A stretch of DNA of 9,096 nt. Source: Verrucomicrobiales bacterium. Its GTDB lineage: Bacteria; Verrucomicrobiota; Verrucomicrobiia; Verrucomicrobiales; Akkermansiaceae. Of this stretch, positions 7,336-9,096 are shown piece by piece (positions within the stretch are counted from its first letter, which is position 1; the number at the start of each line of letters is the position of its first letter). The stretch lies in the NCBI GenBank assembly GCA_003527555.1, contig DPWT01000212.1, forward strand, positions 1 to 9,096, read 5' to 3'. The notes below the pieces were generated by a model. The model saw nothing but the letters and a program-made list of their open reading frames with translations. It searched no databases and was not told the origin of the DNA. The position numbers and the translations under genes were made by a program.

Positions 7336-8421
7336 ATGTCCAATTGCTTCGGTCAAATTTTTCGTATCTCCACTTGGGGTGAGTCTCATGGTGGTGGAAT
7401 AGGTGTTGTCATAGACGGCTGCCCACCCCGTATTCCACTATCTGAGAAAGACATTCAGCACGACCTCGACCGCCGGCGTCCGGGACAAAGCGAGATCGTC
7501 ACCCCGCGTGATGAGAGTGATTCCTGTGAAATTTTATCGGGGGTGTTCGAAGGCCAGACGCTGGGTTCTCCCATAGCAATCCTCGTTCGCAACAATGACC
7601 AACGCCCTTCATCTTACAACGAGATGAAGGACAAATATCGCCCTTCTCATGCTGATTATACTTATGATGCCAAATATGGTACACGTGCATGGCATGGAGG
7701 AGGTAGAGCATCAGCCCGTGAAACGATCGGGCGTGTAGCGGCAGCTGCTGTGGCTAAGAAAGTACTCGCAGAACTTTATCCAGAACTTGAAATCATCGCT
7801 TGGGTACAATCGGTAAAAGATATTGAGGCTAACGTCAATCCAGCCACCTTAAGCAAACAAGTAATCGAATCCAATATCGTGCGCACCGCTGACCCCAACG
7901 CAGTTGAACCAATGACAGCTCTAATCAAAAAAATGCGCTCGGAGGGGAATTCTATCGGCGGCGTTGTTCAGTGCATCGTCCGCCAACCACCTGTAGGCCT
8001 AGGCAGCCCAGTCTTCGGAAAACTCGAGGCTACCCTGGCACAAGCGATGCTCAGCCTACCTGCGACCAAAGGGTTCGAGATCGGCTCAGGCTTTGCAGGA
8101 ACGCAACTGACCGGGGCGGAACATAACGATGCCTTTCACATGGAAGATGATAAAGTTCGCACAACAACAAATCGCTCAGGCGGTATACAAGGCGGTATTT
8201 CTAATGGCGAAAACATAGAGTTCAAAGTGGCATTCAAACCCACAGCCACCATTATGACCGAGCAGAAAACAGTCGATAATAATCATCAAGACACCGAGCT
8301 TAAAGGGCGTGGCAGACATGACCCGTGCGTGCTTCCACGAGCCGTACCAATCGTCGAGGCAATGACGACGCTCACCCTTCTCGACCACGCGCTACAACAC
8401 CGCGCCCAGTGCGGTATATAA
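7336..8421 (+). CDS. aroC: Chorismate synthase
   Basis: AroC converts 5-enolpyruvylshikimate 3-phosphate to chorismate, the last step of the shikimate pathway. It needs reduced FMN and works in the cytoplasm as a homotetramer. From the ATG at 7336 the protein has 361 residues, the usual length. The family signatures are present in order: [15 protein letters not shown] (14-28, with the active-site His18), DRRRPGQS (45-52), [20 protein letters not shown] (102-121, with the second active-site His105), [10 protein letters not shown] (121-130), [19 protein letters not shown] (276-294), KPTATI (301-306) and [14 protein letters not shown] (326-339, with Asp329). An upstream in-frame TTG at 7261 would add 25 residues (NNFHYYHN and so on) that do not resemble the family, so it is rejected. 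No Shine-Dalgarno sequence precedes the ATG. The downstream CvpA-like gene begins 12 bases after the TAA in the same reading frame and is probably cotranscribed. Confidence 0.97.
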   Translation: MSNCFGQIFRISTWGESHGGGIGVVIDGCPPRIPLSEKDIQHDLDRRRPGQSEIVTPRDESDSCEILSGVFEGQTLGSPIAILVRNNDQRPSSYNEMKDKYRPSHADYTYDAKYGTRAWHGGGRASARETIGRVAAAAVAKKVLAELYPELEIIAWVQSVKDIEANVNPATLSKQVIESNIVRTADPNAVEPMTALIKKMRSEGNSIGGVVQCIVRQPPVGLGSPVFGKLEATLAQAMLSLPATKGFEIGSGFAGTQLTGAEHNDAFHMEDDKVRTTTNRSGGIQGGISNGENIEFKVAFKPTATIMTEQKTVDNNHQDTELKGRGRHDPCVLPRAVPIVEAMTTLTLLDHALQHRAQCGI

Positions 8422-8433
8422 CAATGCCCAGCC

Positions 8434-9096
8434 ATGAGCTTGACTGACCTTGAAGCTGCCGGAATCATTACTGCGTTGGTTCTTGCTCTGGCGGTCATTG
8501 GTTTCATCAAAGGTCTGGTTCGTACGGTTCTCTCAATCGTTTGTCTTGGTGTTGCTGGCTACGCAGCTCTCTGGGGTAACGATCACGCCAGCGACCTGAC
8601 CTCACGGTGGATAGAAACCCCAGGCACATGGATACCTAAAATTATTGCCACTCTCACCGGATTAGCCGTTTTTGTGATATGCCGCTATCTACTACTTTTC
8701 TTGGTTGATCCGTTTAACCAATCAAAAACGGGGAAAAAAATTGGCTTCGGACTTCCTGCTGCTGCACTCAGCCTTTGTGCTGGACTCACCATACTTTGGT
8801 TGGGATTCACCGGTATTCGTTACGGTGGAACACTAGCCGAGCTTAAGCATACTCGCTGCCAGGTTCTTAGTATAAGAGACGATCAAAGCACCTTCCACAC
8901 GACACCCATGCTCTTGAATGCAAAACTTATAATCGATGCAAGCAGCGCTGGACAATGGCAACGCAAAAGCGACTTTCTTGACACCCCAATAAAATTAAAA
9001 CTCTGTAAGCTACTTATCCTCTATCATGACAACTCAACACGTGAAAATATGCAACGTGATGAGCGCATGAACACAATACTCAACAGTTCATCATTC
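8434..9096 (+). CDS. CvpA-like membrane protein, 3' end beyond window
   Basis: An open frame runs from the ATG at 8434 to the window end without a stop, giving 221 residues of an incomplete protein. Four hydrophobic segments are evident at about residues 8-28, 31-48, 67-91 and 102-126. The GFIKGLVRTVLSIVCLGVAG stretch (23-42) after the first segment resembles the G-x-x-x-G-x-x-R pattern of the CvpA family. In other bacteria that family is linked to colicin V export and envelope stress, but its biochemical role is unclear. From about residue 127 the protein becomes hydrophilic (RDDQSTFHTT, STRENMQRDERMN), a tail longer than in many CvpA proteins. The family call rests on topology and one motif, so it is moderate. 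The start is the first ATG after the aroC stop. It has no recognisable ribosome binding site, which suggests coupling to aroC translation. Confidence 0.72.
   Translation, partial: MSLTDLEAAGIITALVLALAVIGFIKGLVRTVLSIVCLGVAGYAALWGNDHASDLTSRWIETPGTWIPKIIATLTGLAVFVICRYLLLFLVDPFNQSKTGKKIGFGLPAAALSLCAGLTILWLGFTGIRYGGTLAELKHTRCQVLSIRDDQSTFHTTPMLLNAKLIIDASSAGQWQRKSDFLDTPIKLKLCKLLILYHDNSTRENMQRDERMNTILNSSSF

Noticed and set aside
7105..7389. 94-codon minus-strand ORF across the TPR/aroC divergent region
   Set aside because: It overlaps both the TPR signal peptide region and the aroC N-terminus, and its translation has no recognisable domain.

Overview
The window looks like ordinary chromosomal DNA from a bacterium that I would place, tentatively, in the Verrucomicrobiota or the wider PVC group. 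The reasons are a long IspH of the roughly 400-residue type, a chorismate synthase followed by a CvpA-like membrane protein, a secreted TPR protein whose signal peptide ends in LLAQ-D, moderate GC content and a general lack of Shine-Dalgarno sequences. No rRNA or other marker gene is present, so the placement is inference.

Layout, left to right. Positions 1-215 hold no convincing gene. A minus-strand gene (216-3371) encodes an AddA/RecB-type helicase-nuclease for double-strand break processing. It diverges from a plus-strand pair: a six- or seven-segment membrane protein of the TIGR02206/YwaF/TMEM164-like family (3453-4142), then ispH (4187-5440), the last enzyme of the MEP isoprenoid pathway. 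ispH meets a minus-strand gene for a secreted TPR protein (5445-7196) tail to tail, with four bases between the stop codons. That gene diverges from aroC (7336-8421), the last enzyme of the shikimate pathway. aroC is followed after 12 bases by the start of a CvpA-like membrane protein (8434 to the window end), which is cut off by the window edge.

The six genes do not form one functional system. Two are core metabolic enzymes with their active-site residues intact, one is a DNA-repair enzyme with intact helicase and nuclease motifs, and three are membrane or exported proteins of uncertain role. I found no tRNA, rRNA, CRISPR array, insertion sequence or prophage gene, and no strong rho-independent terminator. 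I also found no convincing previously undescribed system. The points most worth a second look are the helicase-nuclease with no visible AddB partner, the conserved Cys/His pair in the TMEM164-like protein, the basic N-terminal extension of the long IspH, and the weak or absent ribosome binding sites, with possible very short leaders on ispH and aroC.
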